Origin: Pseudofrankia inefficax
GTDB lineage: Bacteria; Actinomycetota; Actinomycetes; Frankiales; Frankiaceae
Direction of reading: 5' to 3'
DNA: 64,000 nucleotides
Assembly: GCF_000166135.1 (NCBI RefSeq)
Contig: NC_014666.1
Location: 1,302,001-1,366,000 of the forward strand
The notes below the pieces were generated by a model that was given only the letters and a program-made list of their open reading frames with translations, was not told where the DNA came from and made no database searches. The position numbers were made by a program, and so were the translations under genes. Positions 18,607 to 27,147 of this stretch are shown piece after piece; the first letter of the stretch is position 1, and the number at the start of each line of letters is the position of its first letter.

Positions 18607-19127
18607 GGGTCGGCCTCCTACGGATCGGTTCTCGGGCTCCGGCGGTCCGCTGTGCGGACGTGGCTGGTCCCGCGAGACCTCTCGACGGCGGCGAGCGTGC
18701 GGCCCGCCTCGGCTTGGTCGATCGAGGTCATCTCTCGGGCCGGGGCGCGAGCTCTCCGGCCGCGCCCGGTGGCCCGTGGGGACGATCGGCCTCTGGAATT
18801 CAATCAGACGGCCCCGGCCGGGAGGCCCGGCGCCGCGCGGCCGGGGAGCGACACCACGTCGCGCCCACGTCCGCGCCACACGGTAGCTATGGAGCGTCAA
18901 TGGCCCGAGACCGCCTGGACGCAGGCCGGTCACTCGACGCCCCGGGCGCGACTGCGGGTAGCCGACAGGTAACGGACTGATGGAGTGGCCTCATGGTGCC
19001 CGTCCGGCCCGACCCGTGGGCCGAGACCCGCGGGAGCCGGCCCGCAGGGCCGCCGAGGGACGATCGGCGGCGATCGGGCAATCCGGAGCAAGCGCCCGTG
19101 TTCACTCGGACGCAATCGGCGGTCGGC
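18607..19127. other. murA-ddl divergent intergenic region
   Basis: About 520 bases with no convincing gene. It holds the murA ribosome site (AGGAGG at 18614-18619), a small GTCCGC/GCGGAC stem at 18645-18659, and a TAGCTA palindrome near 18884 that could belong to a promoter. Nothing else stands out. Confidence 0.5.
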
Positions 19128-19133
19128 TACTGT
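19128..19133 (+). promoter_or_regulatory. -10-like element of ddl, leaderless arrangement
   Basis: TACTGT fits TANNNT and ends 7 bases before the ATG at 19141, so transcription would start at or next to the start codon. No ribosome site precedes the ATG, which fits a leaderless message. No good -35 is visible. Confidence 0.45.
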
Positions 19134-19140
19134 CCCCGGC

Positions 19141-20265
19141 ATGGCTGGCTTCGCGGGCAGGCACCGGTTGGCGATCGTGTTCGGCGGGCGCAGCACCGAA
19201 CACGCAATCTCCTGCGTGTCCGCGCGCGGAGTGCTGGCCGCCGTCGACCGCGAGAAATATGAGGTCATCCCGGTCGGCATCGCGCCCGACGGCCGGTGGC
19301 TGGTGCTTCCCGACGACCCGGCGGTGCTGGCCGGCGTCGGTCAGGAACTGCCCCAGGTCCGGCCGGAGGCGGGGCGCGGGGTCGTCCTGCCGCCCGACCC
19401 GAACGGAGCCTCGCTCGTCGCCGTGGAGGCCGCGCCGGGGGGCGTGCCGGCCGTCGCCGGGGCGCTCGGAGACCTGGACGTCGACGTCGTCTTCCCGGTG
19501 CTGCACGGGCCGTATGGCGAGGACGGGACGATCCAGGGCCTGCTGGAGATGGCCGGGCTGCCCTACGTCGGCTCCGGGGTGTTCGCGAGTGCCGCGGCGA
19601 TGGACAAGCAGCACATGAAGACCCTGCTGGCGGCGGCCGGCCTCCCGGTCGGCCCGTACGCGGTGCTCCGGGCGGGCGAGACGCTCTCCGAGGCCGAGAA
19701 GCGGCGCCTCGGGCTGCCGGTCTTCGTCAAGCCGGCCCGCGGCGGGTCGAGCATCGGGATCAGCCGGGTGGACGCCTGGGCGGACCTGGACACCGCGATC
19801 AAGACGGCGCGCGAGTCGGACCCGAAGGTGCTCGTCGAGGCGGCCATCCTCGGCCGGGAGATCGAGTGCGGGGTGCTAGACGCCCTCGGCGGCGGGCCGC
19901 CCGAGACCAGCCTGCCGGCGGAGATCGTCGTCGACTCGGCCGCCGGGTTCTACGACTTCGCGGCCAAGTACTCCTCCGACGCGACCCGGCTCGACGTCCC
20001 GGCCGACCTGCCGGCCGGGATCGCCGACCGGGTGCGGGCCGCGGCCGGTGCCGCGTTCCAGGCGCTGGACTGCGCCGGCCTCGCGCGGGTGGACGTGTTC
20101 CTCACCGCGGCCGGCGAGGTGGTCCTCAACGAGGTGAACACGATGCCGGGCTTCACCCCGTCCTCGCTGTTCCCCCGGATGTGGGCGGCCAGCGGGCTGG
20201 ACTACCCGGCCCTGGTCGAGCGCCTCATCCAGCTGGCGCTGCGCCGAGGCAGCGGCCTGCGCTAG
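19141..20265 (+). CDS. ddl: D-alanine--D-alanine ligase
   Basis: The 374-residue ATP-grasp enzyme joins two D-alanines for the peptidoglycan stem. Visible are the N-terminal FGGRSTEHAISC, the central FPVLHGPYGEDG, the ATP loop VKPARGGSSIGIS near residue 200 and the metal-binding NEVNTMPGFTPSSLFP near 325. Length matches mycobacterial Ddl. ATG 19141 is preferred over upstream starts because the homologous N terminus begins here and a -10-like element sits at leaderless spacing. Confidence 0.97.
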   Translation: MAGFAGRHRLAIVFGGRSTEHAISCVSARGVLAAVDREKYEVIPVGIAPDGRWLVLPDDPAVLAGVGQELPQVRPEAGRGVVLPPDPNGASLVAVEAAPGGVPAVAGALGDLDVDVVFPVLHGPYGEDGTIQGLLEMAGLPYVGSGVFASAAAMDKQHMKTLLAAAGLPVGPYAVLRAGETLSEAEKRRLGLPVFVKPARGGSSIGISRVDAWADLDTAIKTARESDPKVLVEAAILGREIECGVLDALGGGPPETSLPAEIVVDSAAGFYDFAAKYSSDATRLDVPADLPAGIADRVRAAAGAAFQALDCAGLARVDVFLTAAGEVVLNEVNTMPGFTPSSLFPRMWAASGLDYPALVERLIQLALRRGSGLR

Positions 20266-20297
20266 GCCAGCCCAGGGTCGTGGCCCTGCTGGGGCCT
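20264..20297. terminator. Short bidirectional hairpin between ddl and the DUF3515 gene
   Basis: Imperfect arms AGGCC...CAGGG and CCCTG...GGCCT pair around a 6-base loop with an internal 4-base mismatch. The stem spans the ddl stop and the stop of the convergent gene, using almost the whole 30-base gap. Confidence 0.4.
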
Positions 20298-20778
20298 ACG
20301 GGGTCGGCGTCTCCGGGACGGTCGAGGTGGTGTGGGCCCGGATCGCCGAGGCGACCGCGACCAGCAGGTCCCAGGTCTGGGCGTCGTCCCGCACCAGCAT
20401 CGTCACCTGCGGGCGCCGGGTCGGCGTCGACAGGAGCGTCTTGCCGGCCGTCTGCTCGGAGAACCAGCTCACCCGGTTGACCTCGGCGACGTCCGAGGTC
20501 TTCTGGTAGGTGGCGGGCAGGCCGTCGGCCCCGCAGGTGAGCACGACGGGCGACTTGCCGTAGGCGGCGGCGAACACGCCGGGCGGGCTGACGTCCCGCC
20601 GGTCGAGGCCCTTGCCGAGCGAGGCGGGGAGCGCCGCCAGCAGGGCCCGGCAGGACGCGGCGGCCGCCCCCGTCGGCGCCGGCGCCCCCGTCACCTGGAC
20701 CGGGCCGGAACCGCCGCCGCACCCGGCGAGGGCGATCACCAGCGCCGCCGGCACGACCGCCCGTCGGGCGAATCCCAT
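20296..20778 (-). CDS. DUF3515-family lipoprotein
   Basis: The 160-residue protein starts with a lipoprotein signal peptide ending in LAGC (cysteine at residue 20), then a small domain with paired cysteines in SCRALL and LTCGADG, the usual shape of actinobacterial DUF3515 proteins. These lie beside ddl in Mycobacterium as well. Function is not known; it is expected on the outer face of the membrane. It starts 4 bases after the stop of the AsnC-like gene and is likely co-transcribed. Confidence 0.85.
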   Translation of the reverse strand: MGFARRAVVPAALVIALAGCGGGSGPVQVTGAPAPTGAAAASCRALLAALPASLGKGLDRRDVSPPGVFAAAYGKSPVVLTCGADGLPATYQKTSDVAEVNRVSWFSEQTAGKTLLSTPTRRPQVTMLVRDDAQTWDLLVAVASAIRAHTTSTVPETPTP

Positions 20779-20782
20779 CGGA

Positions 20783-21016
20783 TCAGAAATGCACGACGGG
20801 GCAGGTCAGCGTGCGGGTGATTCCCTCGACCGCCTGCACGCGGGACATGATCTGCTTGCCGAGGTCGTCGACGGAGCTCGCCTCGGCCCGCACGATCACG
20901 TCATATGGCCCGGTGACGTCCTCCGCCTGCGTGACGCCGGGGATCTGCTCGATCTCCTTGGCCACCGACGCGGACTTGCCGACCTCGGTCTGGATGAGGA
21001 TGTACGCGTGGACCAC
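20783..21016 (-). CDS. Stand-alone Lrp/AsnC ligand-binding (RAM) domain protein
   Basis: The 77-residue protein is just the AsnC effector domain (HAYILIQTEVGK at the N terminus, GPYDVIVRAEA near residue 42), with no helix-turn-helix. Such proteins form rings that bind amino acids and can act with full-length relatives. GTG at 21016 follows GGGAG by 5 bases; upstream reading frame is low-complexity and lacks a start signal. It leads a two-gene unit with the DUF3515 gene. Confidence 0.85.
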   Translation of the reverse strand: MVHAYILIQTEVGKSASVAKEIEQIPGVTQAEDVTGPYDVIVRAEASSVDDLGKQIMSRVQAVEGITRTLTCPVVHF

Positions 21017-21060
21017 AGAAGCTCCCAGTTCCCTCCGGCCGAGTGCCGGCCGGCTTTTGC

Positions 21061-21143
21061 CGGCCAGCTGCGGGCCAGTGCCATTCGGCCAAGTTGAAGC
21101 AATGACGTTCGGCCAGGTGCGGGCCAGTGCGTACGGCCACGTT
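21061..21143. repeat. Two 34-35-bp repeats upstream of the AsnC-like gene
   Basis: Copies at 21061-21095 and 21110-21143 share CGGCCAG, TGCGGGCCAGTGC and CGGCCA in the same order, 49 bases apart. They lie in the 555-base divergent gap before thiD. A TTGTCAG/CTGACAA inverted pair is at 21362-21368 and 21401-21407. I see no gene or TPP-riboswitch-like core in this gap. Confidence 0.6.
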
Positions 21144-21571
21144 CGCGCCTGTCGAACGCCCACCGCCCGTCGAGCAGAAGTACGGGCCGACAGACGGTAA
21201 CAGGCAATCGGCCGCCGTGAGAGGCTCCCAGCCGAAGGAACTGCTGTGAACGCGCGAGTCTCCGTGACGCCGTACGGCCCCGATGGGCTCCGGTCGCGGC
21301 GGGTGCGCCACCACCGGGGCGCGATAAGAGCCCCCGGTCTGTGATTGATACCACCCGACGATTGTCAGGCCAAGCGCGCATGCGGGTTGTTGTGGGCAAA
21401 CTGACAAGGTGACCGGCGGTCCGGCGGCCTGCGGGCCGGTGGTGCGGCCGGGTGCGCAGGCCGGCCCCGGTGTGGAGGAAATGTGACCAGGATGACATTC
21501 CGGCCGGAATCCGGGCCGACCGGCCCGACGGCGCGCAATCGGTGTTCCGTGCCGGCCGCGAAGGCGGCGCA

Positions 21572-22471
21572 GTGGCGCTGACCTCGGATTTCATGGCCAT
21601 TCCCGGGCCAGGCGCCGCGCCACCGCGGGTGCTGGCGATCGCCGGTTCCGATTCGGGTGGCGGCGCGGGAATTCAGGCCGACCTGAAGACGGCGGCCGCT
21701 TTCGGCGTCCACGGGATGACCGCGGTGACGGCCGTGACGGCGCAGAACTCGGTCGGCGTCCAGGGCGTCTGGGAGCTGCCGGTCGAGGCCGTTCGGGCCC
21801 AGATCGCCTCGGTCGTCGGCGACATCGGCGTGGACGCTGTCAAGACCGGGATGCTGGCCAGCCCGGAGCTGGTCCGGGCCGTGGCCACGGAGCTGCGGGG
21901 CCTGGCGGCACCGCTCGTCGTCGACCCGGTCGGGGTCTCTAAGCACGGCCACCGGCTGCTGGCGCCCGAGGCGGTGGCCGTGCTGCGGGACGAACTGCTG
22001 CCGCTGGCGACGGTGACCACCCCGAACCTCGACGAGGTCGTGCTGCTCACCGGCGTCGAGGTCCGCGACGAGCCGGGCCTGTGGCGCGCGGCCAGAGCGA
22101 TGCTCGACCTCGGACCGCGGTGGGTGGTGGTCAAGGGCGGCCATCTGCCGGGGGAGGCCGTCGACCTGCTCACCGACGGCACGACCGAGGTCGTCCTGCG
22201 GGCCGCGCGGGCGGACAACCGGCACACGCACGGGACGGGGTGCACGCTCGCGTCCGCGATCGCGGCCGGTCTCGCGATGGGCCTCGACGTGCCGGCGGCG
22301 ACCCGGGCTGGCAAGGACTACGTGACCGGCGCGCTGCGCACCGGCTTCGCCCTCGGCGCGGGGATCGGGCCGGTCGACCACGGCTGGCGCTGGCGGGCGA
22401 CCGCCAGCCCCACGGCCAGCACCGCCACAGCCAGCACCGCCACGGCCACTGGCGCCGGGGCGGCCGGCTGA
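21572..22471 (+). CDS. thiD: Hydroxymethylpyrimidine / phosphomethylpyrimidine kinase
   Basis: The 299-residue ribokinase-fold enzyme phosphorylates HMP and HMP-P in thiamine synthesis. Motifs: [19 protein letters not shown] near residue 20, [10 protein letters not shown] near 125 (most ThiD have VMV-like residues here), VKGGH near 185 and the catalytic [16 protein letters not shown] near 220. GTG 21572 follows AAGGCGG at good spacing; ATG 21593 is a weaker choice. The C terminus ends in Thr/Ala/Ser repeats. In Streptomyces thiD also lies close to recG and rpmB. Confidence 0.95.
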   Translation: MALTSDFMAIPGPGAAPPRVLAIAGSDSGGGAGIQADLKTAAAFGVHGMTAVTAVTAQNSVGVQGVWELPVEAVRAQIASVVGDIGVDAVKTGMLASPELVRAVATELRGLAAPLVVDPVGVSKHGHRLLAPEAVAVLRDELLPLATVTTPNLDEVVLLTGVEVRDEPGLWRAARAMLDLGPRWVVVKGGHLPGEAVDLLTDGTTEVVLRAARADNRHTHGTGCTLASAIAAGLAMGLDVPAATRAGKDYVTGALRTGFALGAGIGPVDHGWRWRATASPTASTATASTATATGAGAAG

Positions 22472-22487
22472 CGGCCCGCGCCAGCCA

Positions 22488-22516
22488 CCGGGCCAGCCCC
22501 GCGCGGGCTGGCCCGG
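22488..22516. terminator. Bidirectional 12-bp hairpin between thiD and the SCP2 gene
   Basis: CCGGGCCAGCCC (22488-22499) and GGGCTGGCCCGG (22505-22516) pair perfectly around CGCGC. The two genes converge on it. Confidence 0.7.
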
Positions 22517-22556
22517 GTCATGCCCGACCGACCCCGTCAGCCGAGGTCGGCGGGCG

Positions 22557-23006
22557 TCACGGGGTGGGGATGTCGAACCAGCTCATCACCTTGCCGCCGA
22601 AGATCATGTCACCGCTGATCTTCAGCTTGCGGGTGAGGAACCACTTGGTCGGGTCGGCCTTGCCGCTGATCAGCTTGATGAAGCGGACGCCGTCGAGGGT
22701 CACGGTCACCTTCGCGGACTCGACGACCTGCTTGCTGATCGTGCAGGCGCCGTCCCGGACCACCATCTCGTAGTAGTCGACGCCGCCGTCGGGCCGCTCG
22801 GTGATGTGGAAGTGCACCACCGCGTCCTGGCCCTTGATCTTCTCCGGGATGGCCTGGCGGGCGATCCGGCCGAAGTACTCGTCCAGCAGCGTGGTCCGCT
22901 CCGGTCCGCTCATCAGCTCGGTCAACGCGGCATCGGAGAGCCCGCCGGTGTAGGCGACCAGCTCCTCGAGGCTGAACGCGGCGAGATCCGGCAAGGTCTG
23001 GGGCAT
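22557..23006 (-). CDS. SCP2 sterol-binding domain protein
   Basis: The 149-residue protein fits the SCP-2/sterol-transfer fold: VVHFHITERPDGG, the central strand with ISKQVVESAKVTVTLDG and the C-terminal GKADPTKWFLTRKLKISGD. Such small proteins bind lipids or acyl-CoA in a hydrophobic tunnel; a specific ligand is not readable. GGGAG lies 7 bases before the ATG. It is downstream of rpmB on the same strand but two strong hairpins separate them. Confidence 0.85.
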   Translation of the reverse strand: MPQTLPDLAAFSLEELVAYTGGLSDAALTELMSGPERTTLLDEYFGRIARQAIPEKIKGQDAVVHFHITERPDGGVDYYEMVVRDGACTISKQVVESAKVTVTLDGVRFIKLISGKADPTKWFLTRKLKISGDMIFGGKVMSWFDIPTP

Positions 23007-23085
23007 GGCGGCACTCCCGTGCTACGTGTGAAAACCGATCCCTCACATATCAGCACGCCCAGGGCGGCCTCCCGCACGGGGCACC

Positions 23086-23131
23086 CCACACCGGCCCGGC
23101 GGCCTTGTCGGAAGCCGCCGGGCCGGTGTGG
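23086..23131 (-). terminator. Perfect 18-bp hairpin downstream of rpmB (distal)
   Basis: Arms at 23086-23103 and 23114-23131 match perfectly around a 10-base loop. It is the second of two long hairpins met by transcripts leaving rpmB. No U-tract. Confidence 0.65.
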
Positions 23132-23164
23132 TCCCCAACGGGCGCCTGGCGGTTCCGGACACGC

Positions 23165-23202
23165 CGACAAGGCGCCGTCACGACCGTGACGGCGCCTTGT
23201 CG
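23165..23202 (-). terminator. Perfect 18-bp hairpin downstream of rpmB (proximal)
   Basis: Arms at 23165-23182 and 23185-23202 match perfectly with only 2 bases between, 53 bases after the rpmB stop. Confidence 0.7.
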
Positions 23203-23254
23203 AGGAAGCCTGGAGCGTCCCGGTGCGCGCGGCGCACCGGAGGGACGGCGGGAA

Positions 23255-23443
23255 CTACGCCCGCGTCACCTTGCCCGCCTTGATGCACGAGGTGCACACG
23301 TTGAGGCGCTTCGGGGTGCGGCCGATGAGGGCATGCACCGTCTGGATGTTGGGGTTCCAGCGCCGCCGCGTGCGCCGGTGGGAGTGGGAGACCGACATAC
23401 CGAAGCCCGGCCCCTTGCCGCAGACGTCGCACACCGAAGACAC
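23255..23443 (-). CDS. rpmB: 50S ribosomal protein L28 (bL28), zinc-ribbon form
   Basis: The 62-residue protein begins [12 protein letters not shown] and has [13 protein letters not shown] in the middle and [11 protein letters not shown] at the end. The two CxxC pairs mark the zinc-containing form. GTG 23443 has GGAGAG 7 bases upstream, which rules out the longer reading frame. It is transcribed alone and divergently from recG. Confidence 0.96.
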   Translation of the reverse strand: MSSVCDVCGKGPGFGMSVSHSHRRTRRRWNPNIQTVHALIGRTPKRLNVCTSCIKAGKVTRA

Positions 23444-23706
23444 GAGGAACTCTCCGCCAAGAAGTAGCTGATTGATCGGCGGCCGGGGCTCCGGCCGCAC
23501 TGACCCGCCGCTGGCGCGGCTTGCACCCCGCGCCCAGGGCCTGTCGGCTTTGGGCAGTCAGCAGGAGTCACATCATTTTGTGTCGATCCTGCGACGCCGG
23601 ACGCGGTGGTGCTCACAGCAGGCTACCCCAGCGATGACCGAGTTGGGTTCCGGCCCCGGCTCGGCTTCGGACGGCGTCTCGCGACCGGACTGTCACTGGT
23701 CGGGTG

Positions 23707-23712
23707 CAGTAT
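23707..23712 (+). promoter_or_regulatory. -10-like element of recG, leaderless arrangement
   Basis: CAGTAT ends exactly 7 bases before the GTG at 23720 and no ribosome site is seen, as for ddl and dxr. A leaderless message is inferred. Confidence 0.4.
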
Positions 23713-23719
23713 CGGTTTC

Positions 23720-25966
23720 GTGATCGAGCTCGACACTCCGCTGACCCGCGTGGTCGAGGCACGGATGGCCAAGCGACTGGCCGAGCGCCCGCTCGGCCTG
23801 GTCACCGTCGCCGACCTGCTTGACCACCTGCCGCGCCGCTACCACCAGCGCGGCGAGCTGACGAACCTGCGCGATCTCGTCGAGGGCGAGGTCTCGACCG
23901 TGCACGCGAAGGTCGTCAAGCACGAGAGCAGGCAGGCCCGCACCGGCCGGCGGTTCGACGTACTGACCGTGACCGACGGCACCGCCCAGATGACCGTGAC
24001 CTACTTCAACCCCAGCCGGTCGCCGGCCCGCCGGCTGCCCGCCGGCTCGGTGGCCGCGTTCTCCGGGAAGGTCGACCGGTTCCGCAAGCAGCTGCAGATG
24101 GTCAACCCGGAGACCAACCGCCTGGACGAGGATGACGAGAGCGACGACCCGGACCGGTGGGCCCGCGCGCTGGTGCCGATCTATCCGGCGTCGGAGCACG
24201 TCGCGTCACCGGTGATCAGCCGCAGTGTCCGGGTGCTGCTGGACACTGTCGCGGAGCTGCCCGACCCGCTGCCCGCCGACCTGCTGGCCCGCTACCGGCT
24301 CGTCGACCTGCGGACCGCGTACGAGCTGGCGCACCGACCGGAGTCGCGCGGCGACGTCGAGCGCGCCCACCGGCGGCTGAAGTGGGACGAGGCGCTGACC
24401 CTCCAGGTGATTCTCGCCCAGCGTCGCCGCGCTATCTCGGCGATGGCGACGGTGGCCCGGCCCGCGCGCCCTGACGGCATCCTGGCGGCCTTCGACGGCC
24501 AGCTGCCGTTCGCGCTCACCGAGGGCCAGCGGGAGGTGGGCGCGACGATCCAGGAGGAGCTCGCCGAGCCGGTCCCGATGCACCGGCTGCTCCAGGGCGA
24601 GGTCGGGTCCGGCAAGACGGTGGTCGCGGTCCGGGCCATGCTCGCCGTGGTCGACGCCGGCGGCCAGGCGGCGCTGCTGGCGCCGACCGAGACGCTCGCG
24701 ACCCAGCACTACCGCGGCATCCGCGCGCTGCTCGGCGGCTTCGGCCGGGCCGGCGAGCTGGACGAGACCCCGCCGGCGACCCGGATCGCCCTGGTCACCG
24801 GCTCGGTCGGGGCCCGCGCCAAGCGTGCGGCGCTCGCCGCGGCGGCCGACGGCAGTGCCGGCCTGGTGATCGGGACGCACGCGCTGCTGCACGAGGGAGT
24901 CGCCTTCCACGACCTCGGCCTGGTCGTGGTCGACGAGCAGCACCGGTTCGGCGTGGAACAGCGGGACGCGTTGCGCGCGAGGGCCGCCCAGCCGCCACAT
25001 GTGCTGGTGATGACGGCGACGCCGATCCCGCGGACGGTCGCCATGACCGTCTTCGGTGACCTTGAGGTGTCGACGCTGACCCAGCTGCCGGCCGGCCGGC
25101 AGCCGATCTCGACGTTCGTCGTCGACGCCGCGGCGCACCCCGCCTGGCGGGACCGGATCTGGGGCCGGATCCGGGACGAGGTCGCCGCCGGCCACCAGGC
25201 CTACGTCGTGTGCCCGCGGATCAGCTCGGTCGCGGTCGGCCGCGACGAGGAGGACCTGGCCGCGGCCGGCGACGACGAGGCCTCCGACGCCCCGCGCCGC
25301 GCGGGCAAGGCCACCGAGCGGCCGGTGACCATCCCGGCCGAGGACGGCTCGCTCGCCGGCGCCGGGGTCGAGGAGCTGCTGCCGTGGCTGGCCGACGGGC
25401 CGCTCGCCGGCCTGAGGCTCGCCGCGCTGCACGGCCGGCTGCCGGCCGACGCCAAGGACTCGGTGATGACCAGGTTCGCCGCCGGCGAGCTGGACGTGCT
25501 GGTCGCGACCACGGTGATCGAGGTCGGGGTCGACGTGCCGAACGCCACCGTGATCGCGATCATGGATGCCGACCGGTTCGGCGTCTCCCAGCTCCACCAG
25601 CTGCGCGGCCGGGTCGGGCGCGGGCAGGGCGCCGGGGTCTGCCTGCTGCACACGGAGGTCGACGGCGACACCCCGGCGACGCAGCGCCTCGCGAACGTGG
25701 CCGCGACCACCGACGGCGCCGAGCTGGCCCGGCTCGACCTGGGCCAGCGCAAGGAGGGCGACGTGCTGGGCGCGAGCCAGTCCGGCCGGGCTCGTGGCGT
25801 GCGGCTGCTGGAGCTGCTCAAGGACGAGCGGCTGATCCTCGACGCCCGCGAGGAGGCGGCCCGGCTGGTCGCCGCCGATCCGGAGCTCGTCGCGCATCCC
25901 GGGCTGGGCCGCAGGATCGCCATCGCCCTCGACGACCGGCCGGTCGAGTTCCTGGAGAAGGGGTGA
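23720..25966 (+). CDS. recG: ATP-dependent DNA helicase RecG
   Basis: The 748-residue helicase drives branch migration and fork reversal. The N-terminal OB/wedge part has DHLPRRYHQRG near residue 35; the helicase core has QGEVGSGKTVVA (Walker A, near 292), DEQHRFGVEQR (motif II, near 405), TATPIPRT (motif III) and EVGVDVPNA with HQLRGRVGRG (motifs V and VI). An acidic insert near residues 505-530 separates motif IV from V. GTG 23720 is chosen on homology and on the -10-like element 7 bases upstream. It overlaps rsmD by 4 bases. Confidence 0.96.
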   Translation: MIELDTPLTRVVEARMAKRLAERPLGLVTVADLLDHLPRRYHQRGELTNLRDLVEGEVSTVHAKVVKHESRQARTGRRFDVLTVTDGTAQMTVTYFNPSRSPARRLPAGSVAAFSGKVDRFRKQLQMVNPETNRLDEDDESDDPDRWARALVPIYPASEHVASPVISRSVRVLLDTVAELPDPLPADLLARYRLVDLRTAYELAHRPESRGDVERAHRRLKWDEALTLQVILAQRRRAISAMATVARPARPDGILAAFDGQLPFALTEGQREVGATIQEELAEPVPMHRLLQGEVGSGKTVVAVRAMLAVVDAGGQAALLAPTETLATQHYRGIRALLGGFGRAGELDETPPATRIALVTGSVGARAKRAALAAAADGSAGLVIGTHALLHEGVAFHDLGLVVVDEQHRFGVEQRDALRARAAQPPHVLVMTATPIPRTVAMTVFGDLEVSTLTQLPAGRQPISTFVVDAAAHPAWRDRIWGRIRDEVAAGHQAYVVCPRISSVAVGRDEEDLAAAGDDEASDAPRRAGKATERPVTIPAEDGSLAGAGVEELLPWLADGPLAGLRLAALHGRLPADAKDSVMTRFAAGELDVLVATTVIEVGVDVPNATVIAIMDADRFGVSQLHQLRGRVGRGQGAGVCLLHTEVDGDTPATQRLANVAATTDGAELARLDLGQRKEGDVLGASQSGRARGVRLLELLKDERLILDAREEAARLVAADPELVAHPGLGRRIAIALDDRPVEFLEKG

Positions 25967-26520
25967 CCCGGGTCGTCGGCGGGGTCGCCGGCGGCCGGCG
26001 GCTGGCCGTGCCGCCGGGGCAGGGGACCCGGCCGACCTCCGACCGCGCTCGCGAGGGGCTGTTCAACTCGCTGGCGAGCCTGGTCGACCTCGACGGGGCG
26101 CGGGTCGCCGACCTGTACGCGGGCAGCGGCGCCGTCGGCCTGGAGGCGCTGTCCCGGGGCGCCGCGCACGCGCTGCTGGTCGAGCGGGACCCGAAGGCGG
26201 CCCAGGTCGTGCGCCGCAACGCCGCCGAACTGGGACTGGCCGGCGCCGAGATCGTCGTCGGCGCCGTCGAACGTGTGGTGGACGCCACTCCCGGGCAGGC
26301 TTACGACGTGGTCTTCCTGGACCCTCCGTATGCGCTCGATGACGGTCGGCTGGGTGAGGTGCTCGTTCGGCTGGTTGATCGCCGCTGGCTGGATAGGGGC
26401 GGTGTCTGTGTGGTCGAGCGGGCCCGTCGCTCGGCGCCCCCGAGCTGGCCGGACGGGCTCGTCGAGGTCCGTTCGCGCGGGTACGGAGAAGCCGTCCTCT
26501 GGTACGGTTCTCGATCATGA
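25963..26520 (+). CDS. rsmD: 16S rRNA (guanine966-N2)-methyltransferase
   Basis: The 185-residue enzyme methylates G966 of 16S rRNA. It shows the RsmD N terminus VGGVAGGRRLAVPPG, TSDRAREGLFN, the SAM motif LYAGSGAVGLEALSRGA near residue 46 and the catalytic DPPY near 118. GTG overlaps the recG stop (GTGA), with GGAG upstream. It continues directly into coaD, the conserved rsmD-coaD pair. Confidence 0.95.
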   Translation: MTRVVGGVAGGRRLAVPPGQGTRPTSDRAREGLFNSLASLVDLDGARVADLYAGSGAVGLEALSRGAAHALLVERDPKAAQVVRRNAAELGLAGAEIVVGAVERVVDATPGQAYDVVFLDPPYALDDGRLGEVLVRLVDRRWLDRGGVCVVERARRSAPPSWPDGLVEVRSRGYGEAVLWYGSRS

Positions 26521-26999
26521 GGAGGGCTGTCTGTCCTGGTTCCTTCGACCCGATCACGAACGGCCATCTCGACATCATCATGCGGGCCAGCACCCAGTTC
26601 GATGAGGTCGTCGTCGCCGTCCTGATCAACAAAGGCAAATCCACCCTGTTCACGGTGGAGGAGCGCATGGACCTGATCCGGCAGGCGGTTCGAGATCATC
26701 CGCAGGCCGCCGGCAACATCGTCGTCGAGTCCTCCCACGGGCTGTTGGTCGACTTCTGTCGAGCCCACGGCATCCAGTCGATCGTGAAGGGCCTGCGGGC
26801 CGTCAGCGACTTCGACTACGAGCTGCAGATGGCCCAGATGAACCACCGGCTTGCCGGGGTCGAGACGCTCTTCATGAGCACCAATCCGCAGTACGCGTTC
26901 CTGTCGTCCAGCCTGGTCAAGGAAGTCGCCCGGTACGGCGGCGACGTGGCCGGCCTCGTCCCCGACGTCGTCCTCAAGCACCTGCGCGAGCGCCTGTAA
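26517..26999 (+). CDS. coaD: Phosphopantetheine adenylyltransferase
   Basis: The 160-residue enzyme joins 4'-phosphopantetheine to AMP in coenzyme A synthesis. It has the nucleotidyltransferase motif CPGSFDPITNGHLDI at the N terminus, KGLRAVSDFDYE near residue 90 and LSSSLVKEVARYGGDV near 128. Its ATG overlaps the rsmD stop (ATGA). Length is standard. Confidence 0.97.
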   Translation: MRRAVCPGSFDPITNGHLDIIMRASTQFDEVVVAVLINKGKSTLFTVEERMDLIRQAVRDHPQAAGNIVVESSHGLLVDFCRAHGIQSIVKGLRAVSDFDYELQMAQMNHRLAGVETLFMSTNPQYAFLSSSLVKEVARYGGDVAGLVPDVVLKHLRERL

Positions 27000-27055
27000 A
27001 CCAGGGTCGGGATCTTGTCGCGAGGGTGCATGGTGGTTGCGGGCTTGCGATCAGA

Positions 27056-27061
27056 TAGGCT
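27056..27061 (+). promoter_or_regulatory. -10-like element ahead of the DUF177-rpmF operon
   Basis: TAGGCT fits TANNNT and lies in the 148-base gap between coaD and the DUF177 gene. No well-spaced -35 is evident, so this is a weak call. Confidence 0.3.
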
Positions 27062-27147
27062 CGTAACCCGTGCCCGGGGCCGTCGGCCTTGGTGCGCGTG
27101 ACTTTCGCTGACAACGCCCACTCACCTGCTCAACCTGACGAGATCTC

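Noticed and set aside
21217-21571. TPP riboswitch ahead of thiD
   Set aside because: I looked for the CTGAGA and ACCTGATCTGG-type cores and did not find them.
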